A stretch of DNA of 64,000 nucleotides from Pithys albifrons albifrons (GCF_047495875.1 NC_092460.1:37858054-37922053), one strand, 5' to 3'; shown: positions 32,782 to 47,117, numbered from the stretch's first letter. Notes: generated by a model from the sequence alone, not told the origin. Translations and numbers: made by a program.

Positions 32782-34291
32782 GTAAAAGCCCCGTCCCCTC
32801 TGTCCGGCCCATGTCAGCGCTGGTTGCGCTCGCCGGCGCTTCGGGGCGGTGGGTTTTGCCGAGGGTTATTTTGATTAAAATAACTGTTTTCCTCGTTTAT
32901 CTTTTCCCCCGCGCGGAGTGCTGCTCACGGAAGGTCGGTGCCCCCGCACCGCGTTTGCGGGGCGCGGCAGCGACGAGCGGTGTCTACGGCCGCGGGCAAA
33001 GGGAACGCGGCTCCCGGCGGCTGCCAGCGCCCTGCGCGGCTCCGGGGGACACGGCAGCCGGGGCCTGGCTTTGGTGGCGTGGTTCTTTACGGCAGAGAGC
33101 TTTAAAGGGAGTCCCGGAGCCCGACCCGGCCTCCCTAGGGACTCGCTACCCGTCGTGCCCGCCAGCAAGTTCGTAGAAAGTTTCCTGCCGTCGGGGACAT
33201 GCAGCCGCCGCTGCTTTTACCAGCAGTGAGTTGCGGGGCTCTCTTTCTTCTTTGTATTCTATTTTTTTGCTGACTATCCACATAAGTATTATTTATTTTT
33301 AAGTGCTTCAGTTACTGGCATCGCTTGCCGGTCGGCAGGTCAGAGCTGCGCACCCCGGCCTTCTCTACCGGGGGCTGGGGAATGTGTTTCTCCGTGCCTT
33401 GGCCTGTTGAAGAAGGGGTTACCCCGTGAAGTTTCTTGTTTTAAGTGGAGTTGGCATGAAGCTGAGACAATGGAAACAAAATCCATATTTGTCCAGACCC
33501 TTCCTATCTAGCAGCACACTAGAAATAGTGCTTTCCTCTCTCCTTTTGCCACCCCTTAGTTTTGCTTTATTTATGAGACACTTTGCCTTGTTGCAAGCCG
33601 GGAGTCTCCCTTCTGCTCCTAACCAATTCTGCCCTAGTAAGAGATCTTTCGTGCTTGTCTCTCCCAGTCTGGAAGGACGAGGTGACTTCCAGACTCTCTC
33701 TAAGGAGAAGAGCCCGGAATTAACACTTTTTCAGCATGATGCTCTTTTGTTTGCTTGTCCCGTGCATGTACGGGGTAGTCTTATGCTCTATATGGTATGA
33801 ACACCGTTTGAAAACTTTCTCTTGCTGAGTTAAATGTAAGCAGGCCTGTATCCCGTGAAGTCTTGTGACTTAGAGTCTACTTTGACTTTTCATAACACGC
33901 ATGGACATACTAGATAATGAGGTATTGTGTGCAGGTTACAGTGTAGCGAAATGCTAATACAGACAAAACGCACGCAATTCACTCATTGGATATATATATA
34001 TATAAAATATAACTACTAGTTATATGTTACGTAGTGACATATAACTACTAGTTGTCTTTTTTTTTTCTTCAATAAACCCTGTGGAGGGGTAGAATATGTT
34101 CTCTGGACAGAAGAACACGAATGTCACAAAAGTAGTGTCATATGAGTTGTATTTCCTAGGGTTTGACATGTGTCATTTCAAAAATACGAGGTTTACTTCT
34201 GCTCTTACTAAAGTCAGCAAAAATGCTACTGTTGATTTCAGGAACTGTAAAACTGGTCCTTCCCTAGCCTCAGTAAGAAGGTACATTATAG

Positions 34292-34400
34292 AATCATACT
34301 GTAAGGAATCAGCTACCTAGCAGGAGAGATACAAGTAAAGTTCTGCTTCAGTCTTGAAATGAATAAATGCCAAATTGTCATAACATTTAGACATATTGGA
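34292..34400. repeat. 109-bp dispersed duplicate, copy 2
   Basis: 108 of 109 positions match 30799-30907 in direct orientation, 3,493 bases apart. The flanks differ completely: 'gaaggtacattatag' on the left and 'aaagtgattttttta' on the right. Here the segment sits in otherwise unlabelled sequence, so this may be the source locus. Confidence 0.9.
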
Positions 34401-35634
34401 AAAGTGATTTTTTTAAGTGACCAATTTTAAACATCATGATGTGAACTTATTTTAATTTTAAATGTATAGTTTGTTTATGTGCAGTTACATGCAGACCCTT
34501 CCAATTATCTTGTCAGACAGAAACTACTGTTACTGGCTTTACTGGTGGTTATTTTGATAGTTTCAAATATAGAAAGTACAACTTTTCAGGCAGAAATATG
34601 AACTTAAAATGAAAGCATTTCTTCACTTGTCAAACCATTCTGGGTAGCTTTCACTTCAGCTTTACTAACTACCTTTGTTTTCTGGACACTTTTTTCAACC
34701 AGGCAGTGTTCAGTGTGTTTGTGATCAGCAGCTGGATTTAAGAGGAGCTGTTTAATTGGTAATGTGATTTTATGAGTAAAACCGATAGTTTTTTCAGTGT
34801 TCCAGTCTGGCTGATGGCATGGAGCATGAGTTTGAGGCAGAGGAACAAGCTCCCCACTGTACCTCAACTTTGCTGCTAAACTGCTGAGTTTTTCTGAAAC
34901 GTAGTCAAGTATTGTGCTACAAGGGTGTCATGAAGTTTCATTAGTAGCCTGTGAACTGAAAGCAGCCAAGGTGGTGGATGTATTGTGTTGTTGTTCTTCT
35001 GTTTGCTTTTTTTTTACCCCCTTCCTTCTCCAATATGGGACAAGGGTGTGTGCAGTAGATGCCACAGCAGGAGGAGTGATAAACCACGGAAAGCTTCAGC
35101 GGAGAGAGTGAAGCTTTATGACCCACTTGCTTACTGACTCCTTCTCTGAGAAAGAAAAAATACAATGTTAACATCTGGACCTTGGCAACCTTTGGATGTG
35201 TTCTTGCCTGGCATAGGGCAAGCAGTCCCACTATGCTGTTGTGGGAAGGAAGTCAAGTGTGTGTATAGCCTAAAGCTGCAGAGAGAAGTTATCACTGGAG
35301 TTTAGAAACTAAAACCAGAGATGAGAATGAAGGTTGAACCCTCAGTGTTTGCTACAGCCTAGGGTGTCAGTGTACTCTGCATGAACTGGTAGGCTTTGGG
35401 CTTGTGACGAACTCCAGTCCAAGACAGCCTGAGGACTTTGACTCTGAGGTGTGTTGGGAAGGGGCATTTGGTGTGGTTGTCATATTCAGACACTTTTTTC
35501 CCAGTTGTTGGTATATCTATGTTGGTAGCACACCTGTTCCTCTGATCCTGAGCTATAGCAGTTAGCTGATTATATTCTTGTAAACTCTACCAGGATGTTG
35601 GCACTGATTACAGTATTGGTGATCCTTACGGCCT

Positions 35635-35745
35635 CACCTCTCCTCCCACAGATGGGAGAACTGAGGCCCCAGTGGAGTGTAAACATTTTGCAAAGGCTTA
35701 CAGGAGACCAAAAGCTCAAAGGGAGACAGGATTAGTTTAGACACA
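35635..35745 (-). mobile_element. MIR-like ancient SINE relic
   Basis: 'cctcccacagatgggagaac' and 'tgaggccccagtggagtgta' parallel the MIR consensus '...cattttacagatgaggaaactgaggcacagag...'. Only the core is readable. Confidence 0.45.
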
Positions 35746-38700
35746 GGTGATGATTTTTGTGATCAATTAAGGTCCAGTTGGTGGTAAGTTCTGTTTAAAA
35801 CCTTACCTGGAGCTTTCTTATTATCAGAATCTCCTTATTTTTTGCCCTAAGTTATTATACCTTGAGAATATCACTGTGGCATCATATAGAGTCTCAAAAG
35901 GCAGCAGGCAAATGGGAGAGTCCTGAAGAGCACAGTTTAATTTGTTTATTTTCCTTTTTAGAAATATGAGACTTTCAGTTGCTTGGTTGGATTTACCATG
36001 TGACCATACAAACAGTTGTGCTGGCACAAGTATGGAGTTGTGGGGAAACTAAAACTGGGGATATGGGAGGAGATCAGCTGCTTCAGGTCTCTCTGAGCCC
36101 ATGCTCCCTTGTATGCACCTGGCTGATGCTTGAGCTGAGAATGTTTTCTGTGGGCAGGAATGAAGGCACAGAGCCTTACTGCAAGTCAGGTTTCACAACT
36201 GGTTCAGTGGAGATTTTTTCCTAGATGCCCAGTGGTGGACATGTGCACTTTCTCTTGTGTTGACCTGTATGTTGTGGCTGCGGGAGTCAGCAGAGAAAGC
36301 AGTAGCTCATGGGTTCTCATTTTGGATGGGAGGATGTGCTTTGTAATCGTTTATACAAAGGGAGGGGGGGGAAAAGCCCAAGGGCAAAGAATCAACAAAG
36401 TGTTTGAGCTTTCAGTCTTAGATTTACTTAATTTTTAGATAATGCATTATGTCTCCTAATGCTTCATTGATGTATTGCAAAGAGCTGAAGACTTTCCATG
36501 CTGAAGGGCTGTTCAGCATCACATGGCCAGAATCCTGTTACTCTCAGCCAAGGCTGAGTATCTGTTAGTGCAGAGTATATTCCTTAATGCTTATTAGTTA
36601 TCTTGTGTATTAGGGAGGAGGATCCTTCTGTTAGTGTCAGTGAAAAAACTCATTAAGTTCAGTGGGTGTAGGATTGCGTGGTAGAAGACCAGTGTTTGGA
36701 AGTACATACCTATTTAACACCTGATAAATCACTTAACTCTTTGGCACCACCTAAATTCAATCCCTCTGAAGCAAAATTTTACTAGCACTGCCCCAATTAA
36801 ACACCAGTCATTAGTATTCACTAATGGCAGGCAGTTTCCTGTGAGGGAACCCATTAAAATAGCATCTTGAATCTGAAATGCCCCAGTGAAACAGAGGATA
36901 CTTTAATGATAATTTATATACTTATTGCACCATGCATCCCAAAGTGTCTTTTGGAGGGAGGTGACTAAGTGGTGCTCTGCTGATAGAAATGATAGGCAGG
37001 AGATGAAATCTTGTACAGCTACACAGAAGTGATGTTTCTGCCTTTTAGAAATGTTATCTGGGCCCTTGAGTGCTTGTCTTTTGAAGTCTTCAGAGAAGTT
37101 TGCTAGTAACCTGCTTCCTGCAGGAAAGGGAGAACTGAGGTAACCTGTGTTTTTGGCGAGTAATGTTATTCTGACCTGTAATTCAAAAATTGACTAATTT
37201 GTTTCTGGGGTTTTTAGCATGTGCTTATTGTGGAGTATTTGCAGTTCGCTGCCTTCAGCAGGGCATGCACGGAGATACAGCAACTCAGAAGTCAGGGCTT
37301 CTGAAAGGGGTCACTTTGGCTCTATCTGTGAAACAAGCATTGGGCTTACCTGTGCAGCGCAGTAGCAAGACTTACACTTGTAATGCAGCATGGACACAAA
37401 TTGTGTTTATTACAGAGGTCAGTGACGGACTGATCTGAATTGTTCCTGGCTTTTTAGTTCACACAGCATTTGGGAGTATGGTAGTGGTGCTGGTTGGTTG
37501 TTGGCTTTTTTGGTGTAGGCCACCTACCTCTGCTGAGTAATGAGAAAGAGGAAGATGTTTTGGCTTCACTGTGTCCTGATGTTTGGATCAACTACATGTG
37601 GACAGGGTGGCATTTCTGTGCCCTCAGCCTGCACTGAAGGGGGCTTTGGAATAGGCTGGCACATTTTGCAGGCATGGCTGTTCTGCCACAATCCTGGTCC
37701 AGGGCTGGAGCACCTTGGAAGGGTTGGTAGCCAGATAGGGCTGCCAGAGCTATCCCTGCCACATTGCCCTGACCGCCACCCTTCCTAGGGCTCCCTGAGC
37801 TGAATGCAGAGAGGCTGCATACCCAGTTATTCCATGTGCTATTCTTGCCTGGTGGTAGAAGGGCGTCATTTCCTATTAATTAGATACAACTTAAACATCT
37901 GACAAGGGGGGATCCCCATGTGAAGACAGTGCATGGTGATCAGTGGCAGGCATTGTCACGACAATAAATTTTTAGTTTGCAATGTGTCCCTGTGCCTCCT
38001 GAGAGGAGGCCACCCAGAACAACCCATGGGTGGGATGTTCCTCTAGACCAAGTCAAGGTACGTGCTCAGGTTCAGCCTGAGCAAAGAGACCAGACTGGCC
38101 ACCAAAACTTCTGTGCCTTTAACAGCTGAGTGGTGGCAATTGATTTCTGCTAATATGGGTTATTTTTTGCATCTACAACCCAAGCCAAATTTAGACCATA
38201 TTGGTTCTAATGTTGTGGAGTTGTCTTCAGGAAGTGTTTTGTTAAAGCACAGAGGAAAGTTACTCTATTCATCTCCTACTTTAGTAGCATATGGGTCTCA
38301 GACCTAGATTATAGTGACCTTTTTTGCTTTTGGGGTTTATTTTTTTGCAAGAATGCCACCGATGGCAAATGCAGAAAACTCCAGCCAAGGTTGAACTTTT
38401 TTATGGAATGTCCTGGAGCAGCAGCAAATAAAAGATTTTGGAAAGAGTTAAGCTTTTTACTTATAATGGTATTGCTCATCTCCTGTAATGCTACTGGGCT
38501 CCAAAGTCAACTGGGTGTAGCAATTAAGGAAAGCTATAAATGATTCTTCATCTAAATGATTTTCCAAAGGTTATTCCGTGTTAAGCCACATGCAGTGTCT
38601 TTGCTTCTGTGTTGTTCTTATAGTTTGCAAATACTTTTCTGGTTAAGATAGTCTGGAGAGAAAATTGGTATGAAAGAGATTCTTGCTGCAGTGCATGTGT

Positions 38701-41042
38701 GGAGTTCTGTGGAATGTTTGCACATGAAAATAAATAATATTGTAAATAATTTTAAAGATGTGTGTAGTGCCAAGAGTAGCATTGGGTGTAACTGCAAGTG
38801 CTAAATGTTAGTACAACTCCACAAAAATACTTTGAATATGGAAACTGTACTTCACATGTTAAACTATTTGCAACTGGTTAATATTAAATCTAGAGTTTGG
38901 ATATTTAATTTTAAAATAAAATGAAATGTGAATATAAATAGAACTATGAATGATGGGGGGGGGGAGCATTTGCTTGGTTTTTGTCTGCTTTTGTTGTAGG
39001 TTTTATTTTGGGTTTTCTCCAGCTAGCTCAACTAGGGTCTGATCAAGAAATTGTATATTGTTTGTTTTTAGAGTTTAATCTGGAGAAAGTCAACTGGCAT
39101 CCAGTCAGGAATAGCCTTAAAACTGATGAAATGCAGGAGAGGGTTCAATTCTTTGTATAAAGTTTTAAGTGGATATGGCTGAAGTGATTTTTTTCATTAT
39201 GTTTTCAGTGGGAACCTCCAAAACATCTATTAACAGAAAGTAGGAATGTTTTTTATATTAGTACAGGATTCTGTGGAAATCAAGGAGCTTCCAGTTCTAC
39301 CAGTTAAATGAAATGTTTAATAAAAGTGCCAGAGATAGTTGTGCTATGGGTAGAATTCAGAGATGGATTTATCTACTTAGTAGGGCTACAAAAAGGCATT
39401 CTTTAATTTGTGAACTGCATTTTTCTTTTATCTTTCTCCTTTTTTTCTTATAAAGATTTTCACATAAAAGTAGTTTCCATCATTGATAGAGCCCTGTGAA
39501 GCTCTGCTGATGTTCTTGGAGGTCAAATGGAGCAAACCCAGCATTACAGCGGTACTGAGGGCTGCTTGCCGCTTTGTAGGAGCTCCTTTCAGGTCTCTCT
39601 TGTGATCTTCCCCCATGACAACTAATTGTTTTTAGTTCTGGTGGATTAGGAGTGGAGATTGTTGTTTTACCATGTGCCCACATGAATGGCTAATTTCTCA
39701 TCTTCCTACCTGTGATGTGCTTTCAAACACGGGCAAAGCCAAGCATTCTCAGACCTGCTGAGGAGTTTCAAGGTGCTGGGGTGCTGGGAACTTCAGATTC
39801 TGGGGTGACCCACACTGGAGGGTATAAGAAAAAACGTTCCTCAGTAGATGGGTCGTCCCTTGCCACATCTGTGAGAAGGTGCTTGGATATTTCTAGTGGG
39901 CACCACTGCAAGGTTGCAACTTGAAGCTTATAGAGCAATGGAGGTACTGCTGATAGGCCATTGTTACCTGTGCCCCTGCCTTTCTACTGTAGTGGCTCTA
40001 CAGCAGCATCTTTCCAGCTCCAGAGGAACAGCTCCCTCCAGCTGAGAGCACCATTGTGCCAGGTTGGGCAGCCTGGTGTGTAGGCACGTGTAGGTGCCAG
40101 ATGCCCAGCATGAGTGATGGACCTGCCATCTCCTTTTCGGTGAGGAAACGAGTGCTGAACTGTTTTTAGAGGAGGATGAGGATTCTACTAAGGGTGCCAG
40201 GAAGGACACCAAGTTGCAGGAACAGAAGTGCTGATGGGTGTAAAAGATACTTCTCAGTTGGCAGACTGAGTGGTAGTGTCACTGTCATATGGCCTGAGCA
40301 AATAGGGACTCAGGGAAGACTGTGGGAGCAGTTTCCAGGGGCAGGTTATGGGCTGTAAAGTATTTCATGGCATGTGGCTTGAGATATGTATCAGACATTG
40401 CACAATAAACGCTGGGCTCAAATACAGTGGTGAGTGTCCCAGCACACTGCCCACACCAGCTGAGTCATCAGAGCCATCCATGACTGACCGTGCGCTGGCT
40501 TTTAGTAGCTCCCAACTGCGACAAATTGCTGCAACTTCAGAGTTAGAAGAATGAATTAATAGTGTATGCAGAGCCAATTAGCACAGCCAACTGAACCATA
40601 TTGACAGAGCGTGGCTGCAGGCTTGGAGAAGTGAGTGGAAAGCGCAGGGTTTGTTTTTTTCCTTGATAGTTTTGAGTGGGGTACTCTTAAGGCTTTTCTG
40701 CTTAACAGATAAAGTGAGATCTTTTTGAGATGTTCAGTACTGTTTGCTGATAGACCTTCCACAACTGATCTGGCGTTTGGGATGATATTTTAGGAAACAG
40801 TTTGGTTAGTGAGTACAACAAAAAACTGAGCTCTGTTTTCAATCTGAGGTGAAATAGGCAAATAAAATGATAGTGGGAAAGCAGCAGGGAGTAAAATAGA
40901 ATGTATCTGTATATTGAAGTTTGTATCTGTGCTGTGTTCACTTCTGATTACAGCATGGGTTTCTGACTACTAGGCATGTTTGCAGTGGCACTGAAAAGAT
41001 AAGAAATCCTGAGGAAACTTCCATAGGAAGAGAAGATAGATT

Positions 41043-41290
41043 GCCAAGTACTTCTTGGGTTGGAAAGGAGACAGCTGATGGAGGCATAGTAGAAATCTGT
41101 AAAATTGCACAACAGCATAGTATGGAGAGCAATTTCTGATAGTACAAAACTAGGGCAGGCCATGAAATTATTAGCCAGGAAGGTTAAAACAAGCACTTAT
41201 TCCATCTGTGTTAAGTTACGGAACTCGCTGCTGGAGGATAGTGTGGAGGCTGAAAGTACAAATGGATTTAAAAGAGAGGGTAGAGAATAT
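41043..41290 (+). mobile_element. ancient amniote CR1-type LINE fragment
   Basis: 'agacagctgatggaggcata', 'gtagaaatctgtaaaattgc', 'ggccatgaaattattagcca', 'ttaagttacggaactcgctg' and 'aaatggatttaaaagaga' track an old CR1 3' region shared by reptiles and birds. Clearly diverged, no coding capacity. Confidence 0.6.
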
Positions 41291-43268
41291 GAGGAAGATA
41301 TTAACAGCCTATATGGTGGAGAAACCTCCCTGTGGTTACCCAGGGGAAGGATGTTTTGTTCTGTTTGGAAAGCCTTTCCTAATACAGAGACTTCTTTTCT
41401 TTCGGGAATCAGATCGCAGGCAAGTAAGACTTGCTCTGATGGTGTATAGGCCTTCAGATGCTTTGATGTAAAATTTTGCACCCTGAAAGGATGATCTTAA
41501 GTGCTCATCTCCTCTGAATTGTTTCCGAAGTTTCAGCCCCAATAGTCTTGATTTCAAGACGACTAGTTAATTGTTAGTGGGAAGAGACCTAATGAAGAAT
41601 TTGTCTGACTCAGAGACTTGTGAAGTCAGGATTGCTGCGACTAGAGATAGCTAGCAAGGCTTTGGAGCTTTATCTACTCAGATTGAAATGAAAGAGGGAA
41701 CACATGAAATAGGAATTACAGATCAGCATTTGAAAGAGAGAAGTTTCCCGGTTATGGGGGAGAGACCTTGTTTGCTTCCAGGAGCCAAGTGAGGATTACC
41801 TCTGCTTTTCCAAAGATCTCTCAGTTCCCATCATCACTCACGTGAAATGTGTTCCTGAACCATTAGCTCCTTTTCACATACATGACCCATGAATGGTGTT
41901 TCAACTGGGGTTTGTAGTAATGGGGTAAGAGTTGTGGCGCTCAATGCCTGGCCAAATGTTGCTGGCAGTGACTGAAGTGTCTGAAATGCTAAGAAAAGCT
42001 GTCAGTTTGTAAAGACCTTGTATCATGCTTTGACTGGAACTTTTTTTTAAAGGCAAACAGAGGTATGACCACACAAAACCAATTCTGATACTGTTTTGTA
42101 TGAGTACTTTTTAGTTATTTTTCCTAAAGAGAGAGTGACTCATGGTGTTGGATAGCCATTAAAATATATTGATGTGCAGCTAAATAGGGCCTTTAACCTA
42201 AATGTAGTTTTCTTTTCTGCTAATCTATACAGTGTCCACAAATGTATACTTGAATAGTTGTATAATCTCATACAGATTTAGTTAGGTTTTTATTTTGGAA
42301 AAAAAAATTATTGCTGGATGAATTTTTTTTAATTTTACATGCTGTTTATGATAGACTGCTCTTGGCTTTGCAGTGGAATGTAGTTACAGTCTCCTGCATC
42401 AAAGCCCTGAGCATTACAAGTAGTTCCTAAAAAAAGAAAAAGAGGCTTTATTATTGTAGATGAAATGGAAGTATCTGGTACATTTTGAGGTAATACCACA
42501 TAATAAATTATGAACTTTTAATTAAGAACATTAAGTATTATCTTTTATTTTTTTATCACACTGATTGTTTCCTGTCATGTTCACCTAGTATTAGTAGATT
42601 TGGCTCCCTTACCCCTTTTTTTTGTTCACTAGAGGAAGAAGATGAGCTTTCTGTGACTCTGAAGCATTTTCCAACTTTGAGTAAACTGGTCATTGTAATG
42701 AATTAACTGACTAAACTGAAAGGAGAAAGTACTCGCTCTGTATCCCTTACCAAAGCTGGCTTAGCTCTTTGGCAGGCTTGGACTCCAGGTGTACAACAGC
42801 AGGTCTCACCTGTTTGAACGGTAGAGCTTTATTTAATGCTTTTGCACTAAATATTGTGCTTGGGGTTTATCCTCAAAATTATTTTCTGCTACTGTGATTG
42901 TAACTGAATCTCAATACACTGAAGTTTCAAATTTCTTAATTATTTCAAATGAGGAAAAAAACCCGTAAAATTTCAGTTTTTAAAAGAAGTGGCTTAGAAA
43001 AATTACAAATGTTTCAACGTAATGCTTTGACAGATCTTGAATGCAGTGCTTGTCAGAGCACTCTTTCTCTCCTCTTAATATTACCCTCTACACTGTGTTT
43101 TCATTTAATGCTTTAGTGGTGAGACACATCTTCTTTAGCCATGGGAGGCTGAAGCAATGGAAAACTGGCTAATGTGAGGGATATTGCTCCAGTTTAGTGT
43201 GAAGGTTTGGCTTTACATACAAGGGAAGCCATTGTAGATTCTGAACAAGCCTCCTGGTTCCCTTTGTA
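41291..43268. other. non-coding, AT-rich
   Basis: Nothing recognised beyond homopolymer A/T runs. Open frames at 41100-41560 on both strands overlap the old CR1 relic. Confidence 0.35.
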
Positions 43269-43580
43269 ATAGAATCATAGAAGCGATTGGGTTGGAAAAG
43301 ACCTCCGAGATCATCAGGTCCAACCCTTGGGCCAACTCCAGTCCATTTACCAGATCATGGCACTCAGTGCCACGTCCAATCTCCATTTAAATATCCCCAG
43401 GAATGGGGAATCCATCACCTCTCTGGGCAGCCCATTCCAATGCCTGATTACTCTCTGTGGAAAGAATTTTTTTCTGATATCCAACTTAAATTTCCCCTGG
43501 CAGAGCTTGAGCCCGAGCCCCCTTGTCCTATTGCTGAGTGCCTGGGAGAAGACACCAGCCCCCACCTGGCTGTAGTAGTG
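43269..43580 (-). mobile_element. young CR1 LINE 3' end
   Basis: Reverse-complement CR1: it starts with the octamer tail (ATAGAATCATAGAAGCGATT) and continues 'gggttggaaaagacctccga', 'ccaacccttgggccaactcc', 'gggcagcccattccaatgcc' and 'tgcctgggagaagacacca'. Minus-strand frame 43347-43565 is the C-terminal CR1 ORF2 block. It resembles the element at 5-8.9 kb closely, so it probably belongs to the same subfamily, truncated at about 310 bases. Confidence 0.93.
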
Positions 43581-46500
43581 TTTCTGGAAAGAAAAGGCTC
43601 TGAAAAACAGGTTTTAACTCACATCCTGTAGTAGAGATATTTGTATGTTTTCTAAGATACAGAAAAGTCTCCATTAGCTCAATGATTCAATATATTTGTT
43701 GTCACAACCAGTTTCCCATGAGGCCAGGAACTAGGGCTGCCCCCCTTCACAGGTGGGGAGTGAGGAGGCTTCATGTAGTATTTTGGTGCCTGTAGCTGCA
43801 GCTGTCATAATGCTGTGCTTTACCATTGTGATCCCCTTTGCCTGCAACTACCTGGATCTCCCTCTCACTATTTGCTTGACAGACGATACCGTGCTTAGGG
43901 TGGCCTATTCCCATCCCTCATGCTTGCTCTTCCTGCTTGGTGTGAGAACCTCACGGTCCTAGTGCATATCCCTGGGGGGTAAAGACATATCACCATCACT
44001 TCAGCAAGTTCAGTTACAAGGTGAACTTAAATACTGATGAAAGAGAGGTCTGTTTTCCTTCAGTCTAGTCTGGGGTTTCATAATTCCTGTCTGTTTTCCA
44101 GCAGTGGTCCACTGAGCCCTCTGTCATATGAAAAATTCTTGTTCAGCTGTATGGGCCTTGGCCTCCTTTTTGTTGAAGAAGAGGAAAAAGGCTTTCCCAA
44201 AACAATAACTGAAATTCTGTAGTCCCAGATTGTCAGCAAATGGTTGGCACACCAATGAAGTGAGGGTGAAAGCTGTGAACTGAAGACATCAGTATAGCCT
44301 GTTTGATGATTTGCTTACAAAGGACACTGAATGTCTGGCCTGGACTAAGACTTGGTTTTAAAGCATGTTTAAATTTAAGCATTATAGTAACAATATGCAT
44401 ATTTAAACTTTCATCTTATATAGAGAAAAAACTTCAACCCCCAAAATAAATTAAAGGTATTAATTTGTAGAGTTGGTTAGAATTTTAGCTTTTGAGATGG
44501 AGGACGCTATTGTTTGGGTTGCTTTCTATATAACACCTGAGAAGCAGCCAGTCCTCAAAGTATTTTTGTTCAAATTACTTGCTCAAAAAATGGATGGCTT
44601 GGTTGGCATCTATGTACTTCTGGAAATAAAATTACTATGTATACCTGAAAAATAGACATATTTTTAATGCAAAACTTATCCCTGTGGATTTTCTGATAAA
44701 ACTTTTCATAGTCTTGAAAGTTCCAACACATTGGCCAGCTGCAGGTGTTTGCACAGATATGCTGGCAGTGATAATAGTCCAGGTGGGCTGTCCTGCTCAT
44801 CAAGGTTGAAGGTTTTGTCTTGATTTCCCCCAGGGTTCCCAGAGTATGCTGCTCACAGCCAGACACACAGAAGCTTAAATGTATTCAGCACTGCTGCAAG
44901 ATCCAAGCTTTGACATGGGAAGACTTTCCACACATATGTGGGTAGGGAGCAGGTTGAACCAAACAGAGGACTGGTATCTGTATTCCTATACATCTACTCT
45001 AAGCTATGAGACTGGAGGTTATTATGGGAAGGAAAACAGGAGCCAGAGAAATAGCATGGGATTGGAAGTGACAGAATTAGGAAGTAAGGGCAAGGAGTTT
45101 GCTGTGGCAGCAACAGCAATCAGCTGGGACCCATTACTCCTGTGGTAATCATAAAAATTCACTTTGGAAAGTCTAAAAATTTGCTTTTAGAGAGGCAGAA
45201 GCAGGAAGGAGCTAAAGTGGGAAGGATTATTTCCCATTGTATGGGAACAGGGAGGATCAGGTAGAAGCATCTGACAGTTTTAAGGGGGGAAGTGTGTTTT
45301 CACACAACATACAGTGACGTTAACAAAACTGCTGCTGGGAGTTGTAATGTAGGACCAAACAGGCAAATGGTTTCAGAAGACAGTTCACACAAGATTAATC
45401 TATTTTGGACCATTAATTGCAAGGATAACCGCTGAGGTCCTTGACTCAGAAAGCCCCTAACCTGTGGATTTCTGGGAGTGTGGGCAAGGAAAAGTTTATT
45501 CCTCTTACCCTAAGCATTTCCTGTTGGGGATTGCTGAAAATGCGGTACTAGTTTAGACAGACCTTTAAGCTGACCAGAACTACTGTGCTTTTCCATTTTC
45601 ATTTAAGACTTTCATACTTTGTTGTTTGACTCTATACAGATACCTCTGACAAGTGGAAAAATAACAGTTGAGAAAACCTCTCATGTGAATCAGACGTTTT
45701 GCTCTGTTTTTTGATCTTGTGATGTTTACTCAGCAGAGGTAACCTGACCATCCGAAATTTGTAAGAAGAACGTTCTTCAGGTTATGAAGGACTTAGTGAA
45801 TTTTGGTTGAGGAAATCCTTGACCCTCCTCTTGGGCTGCGATGCTGTTTATTGGCATAAAGTGACCTGACCTATTTTATTTCTTGAGGTTTCTTTTCTCC
45901 CAAGATTTGGCTGATGGAGGGTGGAAAAAATAGTTAGATTCTTACATAATTCAAATGCTGTGTGCTGTGTCAGCCACACCTCTTCTGATGTCTGAGACAA
46001 GTGAACACAGTTACTTGCAAGGCAAGGGTGCATTTCTGTAGATGGCACAAACAGGTACCCACGTGTGCCACTGGGTGGCTGATGAACAGGTGTTACACAA
46101 TACAGGGGCAGTTCCAGCACTTACATTAATTTATTCCATCAGCATGCCTGAAACCTGTATTGGAGTGACTATCTTGATTTGTTCATTCTTTTTGCCTTTT
46201 AGTCCCTGACTCTTCTTTTCAATTTATAATAGCTGAGAAAATTAAGGAGAAAGTATTGTTTGAGTGCCTGGACTTTATTTTTCTTCACATAACCATTAAG
46301 AAATAAGTAAGCCAGCAGACAGGACCTTGTTGTGGGACAGTGTGCACACCAAATGTTTATCTTCAGTGCAAGTAGAGCTATTTCTCAAATAATACTTATC
46401 CTGTGCTAGTGCAGTTATTGGGCAGATAGAACTAGAAAAGTGAGCTGGCTAAAAAGCAAATGCTTTTGTGTCCTTTTCCAAGACCACATCTGGAATGGTG

Positions 46501-47112
46501 TCCTACAGCAGGCAGATGCCATAAGTGCTTGCTCTCTCGTGGTACACAGTGGCCTGGCTTTAGGTAAAACTTAGTTGTGATTCCTCTGAAGCACAGCTTA
46601 CTCACCTGTAACTCTGCTGAGGTCCTGTCCCAGTGCAGCAGCTTGGATGGTCCCTCTGGGAACAAGCTCTTCCTTTGCTGTTCCCAGATGTTTAGTATAT
46701 AGCCTCAATATCTAAAGATGTTATACCTGCTACCACCACATTGAAACCGAAGCAGTTTCCCAAAAGATACTGATAGCTGAAGAAATTCTGTTTTCCCAGT
46801 ATTAAACATGAAGGAAGGTAATTTTATCATTCCATGCAAAAGTGAAGGAAAAGATGTCTGTGTGCCTGCAGAGTCTGAACGTGCACTTTCATAACCCAGT
46901 GTGCAAGCACAGCAGCCACATGGTCCTGTGATCAGAGGCTGTATTGTTTGCCCAGATTTTGTAGATAACACTTAATTTCTTACTCACTGATGTCCTAGCT
47001 GTTTGCACTCATCTTCTTAGCTCCAGAATTGCACATTCAGGCTTTGGGCCTTGGTCAGATCTGTGTTACCTGACATTAGAAGCTTTTAGGGATTCATGCC
47101 TATTCTCTTTAC
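43581..47112. other. non-coding, nothing recognised
   Basis: No matched exon or mobile element seen. Likely intronic if the plus-strand gene continues. Confidence 0.35.
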
Positions 47113-47117
47113 AAGAC

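Larger units (their letters stand above)
31590..33240. promoter_or_regulatory. CpG island
   Basis: Dense CpG and very high G+C, especially 31.7-33.1 kb, set in AT-rich DNA. It holds GC boxes (GGGGCGG near 32210, 32280 and 32500), a TATA-like site, an ISRE-like site and an exon-donor pair on the plus strand. It is almost certainly a promoter island with a transcript running right. Minus-strand output is possible: an open frame at 31370-32014 with a hydrophobic stretch (LLMVLTVYSVALWLL) meets a weak donor near 31560. I would not rely on that. Confidence 0.85.
33241..41040. other. probable long first intron, left part
   Basis: G+C falls back after the island. I found no exon with matched splice sites. 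Small features: an (AT)n run at about 33992-34008, a 15-base direct repeat 'atataactactagtt' at about 34007 and 34041, and the 109-bp duplicate and MIR relic listed separately. The rest appears unique or too decayed to read. Confidence 0.4.
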
